Source: Blattamonas nauphoetae
Taxonomy: Eukaryota; Preaxostyla; Oxymonadida
Length of the DNA: 64,000 nucleotides
Direction: 5' to 3'
NCBI GenBank assembly: GCA_033064195.1
Contig: JARBJD010000015.1
Span: 62,001 to 126,000, forward strand
Under the pieces are notes generated by a model that worked only from the letters and a program-made list of their open reading frames with translations, had not been told where the DNA came from and did no database searches. Positions 14,201 to 24,750 of the stretch are shown here, one piece after another; positions within the stretch are counted from its first letter, which is position 1, and the number at the start of each line of letters is the position of its first letter. A program made the position numbers and the translations under genes.

Positions 14201-16145
14201 CAGCCTATCACAACACGTCGCATCGAGTCCCCAAACGAAACCAGCGACGAATTTCAACCCGCCGAGAAGAGCATCAATTTCGGGAAGTGTGAAATCGACC
14301 GCGAAACACCTTTTGTCGACAAGATCAGACCAGATTTCTGCGAAGATGCCGCACACAAACACAGCCCTGCCTCAGTCATTCCCTCGTGACACTTCGTGGC
14401 TGAAATCTCCTTCGCAAGAAACACAGCCATCGCTTCGAGATTTCTGGATGGAGCGAGATCGATTGATGTCGCCTCTTTCGTGGAACGAGGAGATTCATGT
14501 GAACATGTTGGTGTTTCTGCTGTCAGCGATGATCAACGATGAAGGGGGATTTGTGATGTCATTTTCGGACCCTCCCACTCTCCCACACACGATGCGCACG
14601 ATCTGTTCGCATCTCACTCATCCAAACAACAGACGAGTGTTGAACTCACTGACGATCGCGTTTGGTGTCTGCAGTGGAAAGAAAGGGAAACTGCTCTCGA
14701 TTCTTCTCAAACTCTCTCTCCCAACACTCTTCTCTCCCGTCGGATTGACAAATCTCACCAAAATCTACGAAAACTCACTTTTTGTGTCCAGTCGAGCGTG
14801 GCTGGACGAGCCGAAATTCACACAAATCATCACCACAATCACAGCACCATTCGACTCGTTCCCTCGCTCTCATCTCGATGCACCCAGGTTCAATCAGATC
14901 CCTCATTTCCCGTCGTTGCTGTTGACTTCACAGCAGACAAGCAGACTCCAACCATCTGTGTTCATCCGAACATTCACCATCCCATCTTCGGCTCTTCTCT
15001 CCCACATTCCAAGTTTTCTAAAATCGATCCGGCTTCACACGCAACTCCAAGCGAATCCCGCTCTCCATGTGCTTCCTCTGATCGACTGTGGCGTTGGAGG
15101 GGACACACTCCACATTCTCTCAGCCCCTCACACCTCAACACTTCTTCAGTGGCGTCTGTGTCTTCTCCAACACGAAGAACGAACATCAAACTTGATGCAC
15201 CTCTGCCAGACACGTCCAACACAAACTGGAAATCCTCCGCTTGTCCTTCCTCTCTTGTGCACACACCTGGATTACAATTTCGTCATGATGAACCACACGC
15301 CACCGACCCAATCCATCCGTCTTCCTGAAATGGTTGATTTAATCCTTCGTGTCTTTTTGGCTGTTTTGGATGCTGTGGAGTTTGTGGCTGCTCACTCAAT
15401 CATCGACCATGACCTTGATCTCCATCGGATCAGTCTTCTGCAGAACGATTCCAACACTCTCCAACTTCTCCAATCTCTCGCTGCCTCTCCTCCGTCCCCA
15501 ACCGACTCGCCGTGTGGTTGTGACCGAACAGTCCCTTCGCCTCAGCCATCGAACCTGTTTCTTCAGAACACTTTCACGTCTGATCCTTTGTTCTGGGTCC
15601 CTCCATTCTCACTCTATCGACACACGGCTGTTCTCACATGTCTTGTTGACGCTGAACAGACCCACACTCACTCTCTCCTGCCTCTCCTTCCATCCAACCC
15701 AACGTCGATCTCGTCTTTCGCTTCATCTCTCTCGACTCTCTCCACAACCATCCCTCTCCCTTTCACTGTCTCCATCCGCGAGTTCCGCAGTCCAATTCAG
15801 ATCAAATCTTCATCGCCGGACCACTTTTCTCGTCCCGCTCGACATCCCACTTCTCTTCCCTTCCTTCCCTTCATGTTGTACGAACTGCTCTGTGGCTGTC
15901 CTTTGAATGCCTCGCATCAACACAATCATCCGCCACGAGATTTGAGGTTCGCCAGTGAGCCATCGGATGAACTCATGACACTGGATGAGAAGAGGAGGTT
16001 ATTGGACACAGGGGAGAACAAGCTGATTCAGTTGTTGATGGACATTTCAACCGAATCGAACAAACCACACCCAAATCTGGTGGAAATGAAGAAAGCAGTG
16101 ATTCAGTTGCTTGCTGAACGACATCATGCTCTGCATTCGTCTTGA
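5232..16145 (+). CDS. Giant Ser/Thr/Pro-rich protein with degenerate C-terminal kinase-like domain
   Basis: Function unknown; probably a very large scaffold or regulatory protein. One exon stays open for about 10.4 kb (to the stop at 16143-16145) and encodes about 3,450 residues. Helical, HEAT/ARM-like stretches occur around 8700-9300 and 14470-14860. The middle (about 10250-14450) is low-complexity Ser/Pro/Thr/His with an acidic run near 12905-13075. The last ~270 residues resemble protein kinase subdomains: AAHSIIDHDLDLHRISLL (near 15388) aligns with the HRDLKxxN loop but lacks the His, Lys and Asn. LPFLPFMLYELLCGCP resembles subdomain IX, and no DFG is seen, so it is a likely pseudokinase. 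Upstream short exons are plausible: ATG at 5232, an intron at 5415-5449, and another opening at 5498 whose 3' end is unresolved. They give a helical N-terminus (HYISRLLASSSATVHLKTFQ) before the main exon begins near 5777. If those exons are wrong, ATGs inside the main exon (for example 5889) would serve. Confidence 0.7.
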
Positions 16146-16388
16146 CGGATTGGTTGAATGACTTCTGTAATCTCTCAAGAACAATGAAATATATTGAATG
16201 AAGTGCACTTAATTCTCAATTTTTCACTTTCCATTTCTGTCCTGTTCTGTTTCGGGACATCTAGCTGTCTCCACCACTCCTGATTTTCTTTTGATTTGCA
16301 TCGAATATAATTCTTTCGTTTTTTCGATTTGTATGGACTCATCTCAGGACTACCCTGTGCTAATCTTGTTTTCACCTCATCACTGAGT
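16146..16388. other. Short intergenic spacer
   Basis: AT-rich spacer between the giant gene and the tandem family. No gene or repeat recognised. Confidence 0.5.
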
Positions 16389-16409
16389 TCTGACCCATAA
16401 CGAGTGATT
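16389..16409 (+). promoter_or_regulatory. Conserved array motif (TCTGACCCATAACGAGTGATT)
   Basis: The core TGACCCATAACGAGTG recurs upstream of several members of the ~355-residue gene family, with CGAGTG ending 20-22 bases before the ATG. Here CGAGTG is at 16401-16406 and the ATG at 16429. It is likely a core promoter or transcription-start element, or simply retained from duplication. Confidence 0.55.
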
Positions 16410-16428
16410 TAACACAGAAAACCACAGA

Positions 16429-17502
16429 ATGGGTGCTTTACTCTCCAATACAAGCCCTTCACGAGATGATACATGCACTGGTACGTGACCTCCCTCCTAT
16501 TTCATTGTGTTCAGCTTGTTCTCCTTTCCTTAATTGGGATGAAAACGAACTAAAATCTGTGCGGGAACAGACCGTTGTCTTTCAGTCTCTCGTTGCTACT
16601 GTGAAGTTACGGCCTGCATTAGATGTCTCTCTGGAGACTAAAGCCGTGAGATTTCTCGAATCTGTGCCTTCTGAGGATGAAGAATCCGCCGATGCGTTTC
16701 TCGGCCATTTTGCATCGTTTTGTGATGAATCTCTGACGGACTTCACACAATCCGTTGAGGTGCTGATTTCTTCAACCAATCAGACCATCACAACAGCAGC
16801 AATGAAGATGTTCAGCAATCTGATCAGGACCATTTCCCCTAAATTCCATCTGACCCTTATCAAAGCTGGTTTCATCCCTCAACTCATCATCACACTCAAT
16901 CCTAGTCTCTCTCTTTTGTAGAAGCAGAATATATCCACTTCCACCTTATGTCAACTATCCACAGGTCGCTCCGTCTCTCAACTCCGGTTGGACTCATACT
17001 ACTGGCAACTGAAGATCGCCATGAAGAACAAGCTGTTCATGAGACAGTTTTTGAACAAGTTCTGGCGCCGTCAGAGCAATATATTTGCCATTTGTGCCTG
17101 AACCGATTTTCGATCGTCGACGGGAAGCAATCCCATGATTTTCTGGCACTCCTGGCCCGACTCCTCCGACTATGTCAATATTATCAACAAACCATGAATT
17201 TTCTTCTCTCTCTGCCCATCTTTCTCACGATTCCAAGCAGTCTCCCATTCTACGAAAACGAACACCAAATCAGGGTTTTTTTGGATGACATGGTCGAAAG
17301 TCAGTGGAAATGGAACTCAATAAGGGAAGAAAATTCACAGAGGTGGAATATAATTCTTCGAATCTTGCGAATGGAGGGCATTGAAGATGTGATGGAGGCA
17401 AAACTTCAACACGACAGAAACGGATACTTTGGAAGATTGATTCTTACCAAGTCGATCAAATGGAGCAACCTGCTGGGCATGAACAGTCCACGGCGTGCTT
17501 AG
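16429..17502 (+). pseudogene. Array member A of the CSPFLNWD family, frameshifted
   Basis: Member of a helical, probably armadillo-like family of unknown function (see member D for the description). The characteristic CSPFLNWDENELKS, LVATVKLRPALD and PSEQYICHLC blocks are present. The frame changes at about 16905-16921. Compared with members D and E, where the DNA reads CTGTCTCTGTCTTTTGCAG, this copy has one base fewer and runs into TAG, then continues in another frame as LRLSTPVGLILLATEDRHEEQ and on to GMNSPRRA. The N-terminus is also unusual. The ATG at 16429 reads MGALLSNTSPSRDD and joins CSPFLNW only if 34 bases starting GTACGTGACC are removed as an intron. With one clear frameshift this is most likely a recent pseudogene, unless a sequencing error explains it. 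Confidence 0.7.
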
Positions 17503-18260
17503 AAACAGACAGGAACCAGCAACCGTTTCGAGCTGTTTCTGGCTTCTTTTTGGACAACACTATTTGTGTGTCAGCTTTCTCGGATCTGACATCACCTGAT
17601 CATTTCCGAGAGCGATTACAATTCTCCCCCAGTCTCCCTCAATGATCGCCACACTCTCCTTCACCGCCCTCACGCACTGCTCCCAAATTGATGCTGTGCA
17701 TCGTCCCCATTCTTCGCTGTTTGTGACGATGTCATTGTTTCCGATTGTTTTTGGACATCTGCCACTCCAAGCGATGTGATGGGATTCCAAACTGAACTGA
17801 CATCTTCACCTCGCTCAGCCGCCGCACACAAACCCCAAATTTGGTTTCGACTGTCGACGACGAGATTCGGCGGGATGGGAATCTCGAAACTGAAACAATA
17901 CTGCGGAAGGGCACTTCGAAGGAAGACGTCACAATTTGGGAACAAGCGAAGTCATCTATCGTTTTTTATCACATTATCCATATCTCCGATTGTTTCTCTC
18001 TTTCCTCTTTTCTGAAATTGAAAGTTGTGAGAATGACGAGTTGATGTTGATCACGCCCTTAGATCATTCTTTCTCATCTCGGAATGAACAACCTCTTTTC
18101 ATTGGTCGTCTTGTGTCTTGTCCCTCAGTTTCCTCGACCGTTTGTCGAATTGTCGCAAGAACTGACACATCCATCAACAGCCCTACCATCCCTCTCCTTT
18201 TCACAATTCTCAACTGACAGAATGGGTCCGATCAAAACTCCACAAGTTCAAACCAAAAGA
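17503..18260. other. Spacer with possible minus-strand gene relic
   Basis: On the minus strand, 17945-17560 contains two coherent stretches in different frames: FEIPIPPNLVVDSRNQIWGL, and WGRCTASIWEQCVRAVKES followed by VAIIEGDWGRIVIAL. They look like pieces of a host gene broken by a frameshift or separated by an intron. No family recognised. On the plus strand an open frame extends member B upstream to an ATG at 18084, but it is not shared by other members. Confidence 0.3.
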
Positions 18261-19331
18261 ATGGCTGCTTTAAACACGAAAACATTCACCTCCACTGATT
18301 CCCCTTCCCCTAGTGTCTCTTCACACTCTTTTTCATCTTCTCCAGATTGTTCTCCTTTCCTGAATTGGGATTATAAAAGATTTCATTCTTATTCTGAAAG
18401 GGCCCTTGTTTTTCGATCTCTTGTTGCCACATTGAAGTTCCAACCTGCGCCTGATATCTCTCTGGAAGAGAAAACCATGAGATTCCTGAATTTTGTGACT
18501 CCGGATCATGGAGAATCAGCTGATGCTTTTCTCCACAGCCATTCATCCCCTTCAGATGATCATTCGACGGAATTCATCCAGTCCATTCTGGTGCTCCTAT
18601 CTTCTGCCAGCCATGCAATCACCACGGCAACAATGAAGATGCTCAAAAGTATGATCCGGTTCTGTTCGAAAATAGTCCATCTTGCCCTTGTCAAAGCTGA
18701 TCTAATCCCTCAACTCATCATCACGTTCAATCCACAGTCTCTCTCATTCACAGAAGCAGTCGACGTCCACACCTGTCTCATGAAAATCATTGCCAATCCT
18801 GTCAGGCTCTCAACACCGTATGCTCTCAGAAAACTCGCCATTCAAGATGGCAATGAACAACAAGCTGTTCACAAGACGGTTTTGAAGCAAGTTCTGGCAC
18901 CGTCAGAGCAGTATATTTGTCATTTGTGCGCGAACCGCAATTCGATCATCGAAGGGGACCAATCCATCTATTTTCTGGAACTCCTCGCAAATATCCTCGA
19001 AATATGTCCATATTATCAACCTACAATGGACTTTGTTCTTCATCTGCCTGTCTTTATCACGATCCCAAGTTGTCTCACATTCTTCGAAAACGGGTCTTCG
19101 ATTTGGTATTTTCTGTATCAAATGAACAATGCCCAGCGGGAATGGAACAAACAAGGCGGAGAGGAGCGACAGAAGTGGAAGACAGTCCGTGGAATGTTGA
19201 GAATGGAGGGCTTCGAAGATATGATTGAGGAAAAGCTGCGAACCGTCAGAAACTTAGAGATAGGACGGAATATTATTACCAAGTCGATGGAATGGAACAA
19301 CTTGCAGGGCATGAACCTTCCAGATCGTTAG
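18261..19331 (+). CDS. Array member B of the CSPFLNWD family
   Basis: About 356 residues from the ATG at 18261 (MAALNTKTFTSTDSPSP), which matches the length and N-terminal spacing of members D, E and H. Upstream in-frame ATGs exist at 18084 (with a short hydrophobic stretch) and 18222 (MGPIKTPQ) and cannot be excluded. Domain content is as in the rest of the family: a Ser-rich N-terminus, SPDCSPFLNWD, VFRSLVATLKFQPAPD, a long all-helical body with VKADLIPQLIITFNPQ, and LAPSEQYICHLCANRNSII. A conserved end reads GMLRMEGFEDMIEEKL and WNNLQGMNLP. The upstream CGAGTG motif of its siblings is not evident. Function unknown. No membrane segment is expected if the short start is used. Confidence 0.8.
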   Translation: MAALNTKTFTSTDSPSPSVSSHSFSSSPDCSPFLNWDYKRFHSYSERALVFRSLVATLKFQPAPDISLEEKTMRFLNFVTPDHGESADAFLHSHSSPSDDHSTEFIQSILVLLSSASHAITTATMKMLKSMIRFCSKIVHLALVKADLIPQLIITFNPQSLSFTEAVDVHTCLMKIIANPVRLSTPYALRKLAIQDGNEQQAVHKTVLKQVLAPSEQYICHLCANRNSIIEGDQSIYFLELLANILEICPYYQPTMDFVLHLPVFITIPSCLTFFENGSSIWYFLYQMNNAQREWNKQGGEERQKWKTVRGMLRMEGFEDMIEEKLRTVRNLEIGRNIITKSMEWNNLQGMNLPDR

Positions 19332-19429
19332 TGGGCACTGAGAAGGCGAGAAGAACTCGAGAAAGAGGGGCCCAGGCACTCGAAGTGGTTGTTTTGTGAA
19401 CAATCTGCTTGGCACGAACCTTCCGGAAC

Positions 19430-20310
19430 AGGAATAGAAACCGGCAAGAGCCAGCGAACCTTTCGAACAGTTTCTGACTTCTTTTGGACGACAAACCTTG
19501 TTTGTCTGATCTTTATGGGCTCTGGCACATCCCGGTGACATGGATGTGAGGGACAGAAGCAGAAGAGACGAAGATACCCGACTCCCCTCCCGCACGTCTC
19601 TCCGCCTGTCTCCATCGCGGCAGATGAGGCTCGGTGTTGCTTTTCCTCGCTCTCGCAGACGACACCACACCTGATGACCGGCTGTCCCTCCGCTCTTCGC
19701 CAACCCCAAACCCAACCGCACTCGATGGAAGAACGAGATTGCTGTTGGCTGACTTGAGCGGAAGCAGCACAGTCAACCAGAGCGATGCGCAGAGAATCAG
19801 AACACCGACGCCGCCGACATCCTCGCGGCAGATTGGGAACACTCGAACACCACGAAACCTATCGTTCTCCGCACTCAACCATCTCCCGCCCCTCTTCCTC
19901 GTTTCTCCCGCTTTCAACACATCTCTCTCGCTCTCTTGATTTGAAGAGTGATTGACCAATCATGAACAATTCTCGAGCTGATGTGTGACTGACTCCATCA
20001 CTCCACCTCACTGGAAACACACTCATCTTCACCAGAATGCTGCCAGAACACGATCCTCAGGACATCCACAACTCACCATTCTTCCTCCGCTCTCCTCGTC
20101 CTTCCTCAGTGATGGTGTTGTGTTTGGAACGAGTTGACCGAAGTTGATGGACACATGATGTTGTGTGCCGAAGAAGAAGCACTTTTTCGTCAGTCTGACA
20201 GGAGTCTTCTTGCTGTGTCCTTCCACGGAGCGAAACAATGGCATGCACACAATGGATGCCAGAACCACCCTGTCACACCTTTGTGTCGTCGTTTGAAACG
20301 ACTTCTTTAC
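19430..20310. repeat. Segmental duplication downstream of member B
   Basis: About 0.88 kb that closely matches 24748-25645, downstream of member D. Landmarks shared in order are ACATGGATGTGAGGGACAGA, the GATGACCGGCTGTCCC region, GAGCGATGCGCAGAGAATCA and GTGTCGTCGTTTG. Both strands carry open frames conserved between the copies. On minus, ILCASLWLTVLLPLKSANSN would be membrane-spanning. On plus, the frame reads SDAQRIRTPTP. Neither copy is open throughout, so a decayed gene duplicated with its neighbour is likely. Confidence 0.6.
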
Positions 20311-20783
20311 ATCTGTCGGTTTGATAAATGGTAACATGTCCCACTTTCTCCGTCAATGGGACGATCAATTCTGACAATTTTCACAGACATCTCAAAGAGT
20401 ACCCCTTCTCGTTCAGAACAAGGATCGATGACCAAAAGACTTGAATGAACTGAACGATAACATCCGAAGATTCTTTCTTAATCACATTTGCCAGTCGGCC
20501 CCATTCTTCGTTCTTCAAAGATCTGGGATAACGTCTCAACAAAGAAACCTTCTCAACATTTCTCAAAAGAATATTGAGTTTTGTTCCATTTCATTATGAT
20601 AGGAATGATTTGAAATCTAAATGGAATGGTTTCGATGAAAGGGTGGGACGATCGTCCCATTGATGAACAAAATGGGACCTGTTCCCATTTACCAAACCGA
20701 CAGATCAATTACTCGTTCTCCATCCAAACTTCCCCTTCATTCATCATTTATCTCACTTCTCATGATTTGATGTTTCTATCATC
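20311..20783. other. Intergenic, no firm content
   Basis: Contains a short minus-strand coding-like stretch (about 20385-20560, reading NEEWGRLANVIKKESSDVIV). No start, family or promoter recognised. It ends at the target site of the hAT-type element. Confidence 0.3.
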
Positions 20784-20791
20784 CTTTTGGA

Positions 20792-21761
20792 CAGGGTTGT
20801 CGGGCCCTCTGAGTTGACTTAAGTCGTGGAAAAATGACTTAGTAGTAAGAAGTAAGGAAAAACGACTTACTACTAAGTTATTACATATGTAAGATCATTT
20901 TTGAGCAAAATATTGTGTTTTTTTCGATGAAATGAGACGAACGTGAAGAAAACCGACACTTCTCATGTTGGATTGTGCTCCTGGGCGATGGGGAAGAGGA
21001 AGCAGATAAAGCAAAGAGCAGGGTTGAAGTGAAACTGAAGAAAGGGAAGAAGGGAAAGAAATAATCTGTCGAACATAAAACATACAGAAAACAGGAAATA
21101 ACGGGCGAGAAGAAACGAAATTATGCAATCTCTGTCGATGAAAACTCCGCATCTCCCGACCAGAATGACGATACTCGAAGAAAAACCACTTGTCAGTCGT
21201 GGTCTGGTCTGTTTCGAAGTGATTCTGGAAGTGATGTCGTACAAGGTGATCATCGATCGAAATCTTTGAATAATAGTTGCTGAACTCACTACTGTGACAA
21301 AAGCAAGTCGGTGGAACAGTCTTCGAGTCTAACCAGGAAGAATGGGAGAGTTTCATGTTTGTGTCTAGAGATTGCATTTTGTCAAGTCTGTACTCCCGCT
21401 CTGTCAGAAACAGCAAATTGAATGTAGAGGATTCTGTGATTGAACGTACAATGAAAGATTCTTTTCATTCAATCAAGATCTGACCCACACAGACTTTTTC
21501 TCTATTCCACAAATAACCTCTCTTGGACCTTAAAGATGTTTACTCATAAGATATTTAATTCTTATCGGAGAGCAATACTTTTGTGCACGATTTGAGATTC
21601 TGTCGACGAACGGTTATTGTATACCCTTTGATCAAGACCACAAAAAGTGGAAAAAAAGTGAAATTACTTACTTTCGAAGAAAAACGACTTAGTCTTAAGT
21701 CACGAGAAAAAAGCGAAAAGTAAGTCAAATTCCTTACTACTAAGTCATTCCGACAACCCTG
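20792..21761. mobile_element. hAT-type element, about 970 bp, with 8-bp target duplication
   Basis: The inverted ends are CAGGGTTGTCGG at the left and CCGACAACCCTG at the right. The 8-bp direct repeat CTTTTGGA lies at 20784-20791 and 21762-21769. An 8-bp duplication with CAGGG-type ends is the hallmark of hAT transposons. Subterminal GACTTAGTAGTAAG-type repeats occur near both ends. The longest internal frame (minus, about 173 codons) shows no hAT transposase motif that I can see, so the element is probably non-autonomous. Confidence 0.85.
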
Positions 21762-21816
21762 CTTTTGGACGATTGTTTCATCTAAATCTCACCGATCCAG
21801 TCAATCTTGTTTCTTC

Positions 21817-21836
21817 CCCATAACGAGTGATTGAAC
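21817..21836 (+). promoter_or_regulatory. Conserved array motif upstream of member C
   Basis: CCCCATAACGAGTGATTGAA. CGAGTG ends at 21829, leaving 22 bases to the ATG at 21852. Same spacing as members A and I. Confidence 0.55.
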
Positions 21837-21851
21837 TCCGAATCAGAAAGA

Positions 21852-22946
21852 ATGATCATGATTGACAAGAAAAAAGACACCTCATCAAGTGCAACACACT
21901 CTGATTATTCTTGTCCCGGTATCCCTTTCCACTGCTTATCATGTTCTCCAGATTGTTCTCCATTCCTGAATTGGACATTCCTTCTAAAAGAATCTGAACA
22001 GGAAAAGGCTGTTGTCTTTCGATCTCTCGTTGCCACTGTGAAGATACAGCCTGCACTTGATGCCTCGTTGGAAGCCAAAGCCGTGAGTTTCCTGAAATTT
22101 GTGATTCCGGCGTATATGAATCCATCATCAGTCGAAGCTTTTCTCGACAGTCTTGGACGAACCACTGATGAATCGTTGACCAACTTCATCCAATCCATTG
22201 TGGTGCTCCTTTCTTCACCCAATCGAGCAATCGCCAAAGCAACAATGGAGATGGTCGCTAAATTCGTCACAAACCACTCAGTTAGAATCCGAATTCCTCT
22301 TGTCAAAGCTGATCTGATCCCTCAACTCATCTTCACACTCAATCCTCTGTCTCTTTCATTCACCGAAGCAGCTGATATCCACTCTTCTCTCATGAACATC
22401 ATCCACCATTCTGTCTGGCTCGCAACTCCGGATATTTTCAGATATCTCAAAATTAAAGATTACGATGAACAACAAGCTCTTTACGAGATGGTTGTACAAC
22501 AAATTCTGGCACCTTCAGAGCAATATATTTGTCATTTGTGCGTCAACCGCTATTCGATCATCGATGGTGAGCAATCGGGGTTTTTTCTGGAACTCCTTGC
22601 CAATCTCCTCCAAATATCTGCATACTATCAACCGACAATGGATTTCGTTGTTAATATGCCTGTTTTTTTCACGATCCCAAGTTGTCTGATATTCTTCGAA
22701 AATGATGACTCACTCTTCGATCTTCTGTGTTCAATGGTCAATGAGCAGCGGGTATGGAACAAACAAGGCGGAGAATATCGACAGATGTGGAAGACAGTGC
22801 ATCGAATGTTGAGAATGGAGGGCATCGAAGATGCGATTGAAGAACAGCTGCAAAGCAGCAAAACCCTATCATTCTGGAAATCTATTGTTGGCAGATCCAT
22901 GGCATGGAACAACATTCTTGGCATGAACCTTCCAAAACAGGAGTAG
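21852..22946 (+). CDS. Array member C of the CSPFLNWD family
   Basis: About 364 residues from the ATG at 21852 (MIMIDKKKDTSSSATHSD). SPDCSPFLNWTFLLKESEQEK carries the family signature, with Thr in place of Asp after Trp. Other family blocks are VFRSLVATVKIQPALD, LVKADLIPQLIFTLNPLSLS, LAPSEQYICHLCVNRYSIIDG, MLRMEGIEDAIEEQL and a C-terminus WNNILGMNLPKQE. Intact. The 3' flank resembles that of members E and G. Function unknown; by analogy an alpha-solenoid (ARM/HEAT-like) interaction protein. Confidence 0.85.
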   Translation: MIMIDKKKDTSSSATHSDYSCPGIPFHCLSCSPDCSPFLNWTFLLKESEQEKAVVFRSLVATVKIQPALDASLEAKAVSFLKFVIPAYMNPSSVEAFLDSLGRTTDESLTNFIQSIVVLLSSPNRAIAKATMEMVAKFVTNHSVRIRIPLVKADLIPQLIFTLNPLSLSFTEAADIHSSLMNIIHHSVWLATPDIFRYLKIKDYDEQQALYEMVVQQILAPSEQYICHLCVNRYSIIDGEQSGFFLELLANLLQISAYYQPTMDFVVNMPVFFTIPSCLIFFENDDSLFDLLCSMVNEQRVWNKQGGEYRQMWKTVHRMLRMEGIEDAIEEQLQSSKTLSFWKSIVGRSMAWNNILGMNLPKQE

Positions 22947-23644
22947 AATCTCACAAGAGCCAGCGATGATGGTTCCTGGATTGTTCAACGTCTGTGATCT
23001 CCTCCCATCTCTTCTTCTTCTTCACAGTTCATGTTCATCTTCTTCTTATTCTTCCCTTTTCATGCCCATCTTCTTCGTATTCGCAGGAAAGAAAGCCTCC
23101 GCTGGTCGACTGGTTGATTTGTGGGCTGTGGGTCTTCCAATGGATTTGTGTGCTTCCGAAAAGCTCCTCTTTCAGGGACCCAACACAGAATTGTTGTGCA
23201 CGGCGATCCAAACGGAGAAGTGTGGAGGTCGGGACATTGGGGATTTTTGGGCTTTGATCACGTCCAATTGAAGCCTTTCTTCTTGTTTTCACACTTTTTT
23301 GGATCTTTCCGTCCTTCCATTCTCAAAATGGTTCTTTCTGATACTTATTCCACTTTACTCATCTCCAATCATCCAGACACCTTTTCCTTGACACCTTCGG
23401 AAAGGACTGCCGTCGTGTGATCCCCACAGCGTTGGAAAACGACTCGAAAAACGGATGACAATCGAGCAGCTGAAGACAGATGCGTGGCTGATGAGCAATG
23501 GATGGTTTGTGTTCACAAGTCTGTTTGGTGTGGAGGCGAGCGAGGAAGAGATGGACAACGCTGTCACTGTGTTTTACCGTCTTCATTTATATTTGCTTTT
23601 GAGACGTTTATTTCATCTCAGTCTCTTTCTTTGACTTGTTGTTT
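22947..23644. other. Spacer between members C and D, partly duplicated
   Basis: The first ~150 bases, starting ATGGTTCCTGGATT, resemble the 3' flanks of members E (about 26908) and G. The last ~130 bases (from about 23534) closely match the upstream region of member F (27060-27190), so promoter and 3' flank were duplicated with the genes. A coding-like stretch around 23085-23270 is not recognised. Confidence 0.45.
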
Positions 23645-23662
23645 TCTGACCCAAAACGAGTG
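23645..23662 (+). promoter_or_regulatory. Conserved array motif upstream of member D
   Basis: TCTGACCCAAAACGAGTG, ending 20 bases before the ATG at 23683. The segment between motif and ATG (TTTTTCCTGAATCATTCTGA) is also nearly identical in members E and F. Confidence 0.55.
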
Positions 23663-23682
23663 TTTTTCCTGAATCATTCTGA

Positions 23683-24750
23683 ATGACGGAGATTGACAAA
23701 AAGACAGACACTTTCTCAAGTTCAACATGCTCTCCTCTGTCCTCCAATCAATTTCCATTATCCATGGATTGTTCTCCATTCTTGAATTGGGATGGAAAAA
23801 AATTTGTATCTGAAGACGAAAAGGCAATGGTCTTTCGATCTCTTGTTGCCACTGTGAAGTTGCAGTTTGCATTAGATGACTCTCTGGAAACTAAAGTCGT
23901 GAACTTTCTGAACACTGTGGACGTTGAGGCTGAAGGATCAGCAGATGAATTTCTCCACGGCCTTGCATCGCTCTCTCATGATCCTTGGACTGAATTCGTC
24001 CAGTCCATGATTGTGCTTGTTTCGTCTGCCAGTGAGGTCATTACCACCACAACAATGAAGGTGCTCAAAAACTTGATCTGGAACATCTCCGCTAAACTCA
24101 ATCTGACCCTTGTCAAAGCTGATTTAATCCCTCAACTCATCATCACTCTCAATCCTCTGTCTCTGTCTTTTGCAGAAGCAGAAGATATCCACACCTCCCT
24201 CATTTCAACCATCACCTGGTCTGCCTGGCTCTCAACCCCGGATGGTCTCGGACAACTTGAAATTGAAGATCCAAACGAACAACAAGCTGTTCACAAGACA
24301 GTCTTTCAACAAGTTGTGGCACCTTCGGAGAAGTATATTTGGCATTTGTCCGTGAGCCGATATTCGATCATCGATGGAGACCAATCCAGATATTTTCTGG
24401 AACTCCTTGCCCACCTCCTCCGAATATGTCCATTTTATCAACCAACAATGAACTTTATTCTTCATGTGCCTGTTTTTCTCACGATACCCAGCTGTCTCAC
24501 AATCTTCGAACATGAAAAGACAATCTGGTATTTTCTGTATCGAATGAACAATACCCAGTGGAAATGGAACGGAAAAGGGGGAAAAGTTCGACAGATGTGG
24601 AAGACAGTGCACCGAGTGTTGCGAATGGAGGGCATCGAAGATGTGATTGAAGAAAAGCTGCAAAACGACGGAAACGGAGACTGGGGGGAAAATATTGTTG
24701 TGCAATCGATTGAATGGAAGGGCCTGCTTGGTATGAACCTTCGGAAATAG
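23683..24750 (+). CDS. Array member D of the CSPFLNWD family
   Basis: 355 residues, intact, a single exon, and the clearest reference copy. Order of features: polar N-terminus (MTEIDKKTDTFSSST), signature MDCSPFLNWDGKKF at residues ~28-41, VFRSLVATVKLQFALD, then a body of amphipathic helices. The body includes VKADLIPQLIITLNPLSLSF, EDPNEQQAVHKTVFQQVV, APSEKYIWHLSVSRYSIIDG and SRYFLELLAHLLRICPFYQP. The C-terminal block reads WKTVHRVLRMEGIEDVIEEK then GMNLRK. No signal peptide or membrane helix. The all-helical, leucine-rich periodicity suggests an ARM/HEAT-like solenoid. I recall similar proteins annotated as hypothetical in Blattamonas. Members differ mainly at exposed positions, as in diversifying families. 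Confidence 0.88.
   Translation: MTEIDKKTDTFSSSTCSPLSSNQFPLSMDCSPFLNWDGKKFVSEDEKAMVFRSLVATVKLQFALDDSLETKVVNFLNTVDVEAEGSADEFLHGLASLSHDPWTEFVQSMIVLVSSASEVITTTTMKVLKNLIWNISAKLNLTLVKADLIPQLIITLNPLSLSFAEAEDIHTSLISTITWSAWLSTPDGLGQLEIEDPNEQQAVHKTVFQQVVAPSEKYIWHLSVSRYSIIDGDQSRYFLELLAHLLRICPFYQPTMNFILHVPVFLTIPSCLTIFEHEKTIWYFLYRMNNTQWKWNGKGGKVRQMWKTVHRVLRMEGIEDVIEEKLQNDGNGDWGENIVVQSIEWKGLLGMNLRK

Noticed and set aside
14798-15906. Plus-strand alternative frames inside the giant gene
   Set aside because: Overlap the main frame, with low-complexity composition expected from frame-shifted Ser/Pro/His codons.
18084-18260. N-terminal signal peptide of member B from the ATG at 18084
   Set aside because: Other members start at the position equivalent to 18261 and lack it; treated as a possible but unsupported extension.
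20895-21416. 173-codon minus frame as the hAT transposase
   Set aside because: No hAT dimerisation or catalytic motif visible and too short; likely non-autonomous filler.
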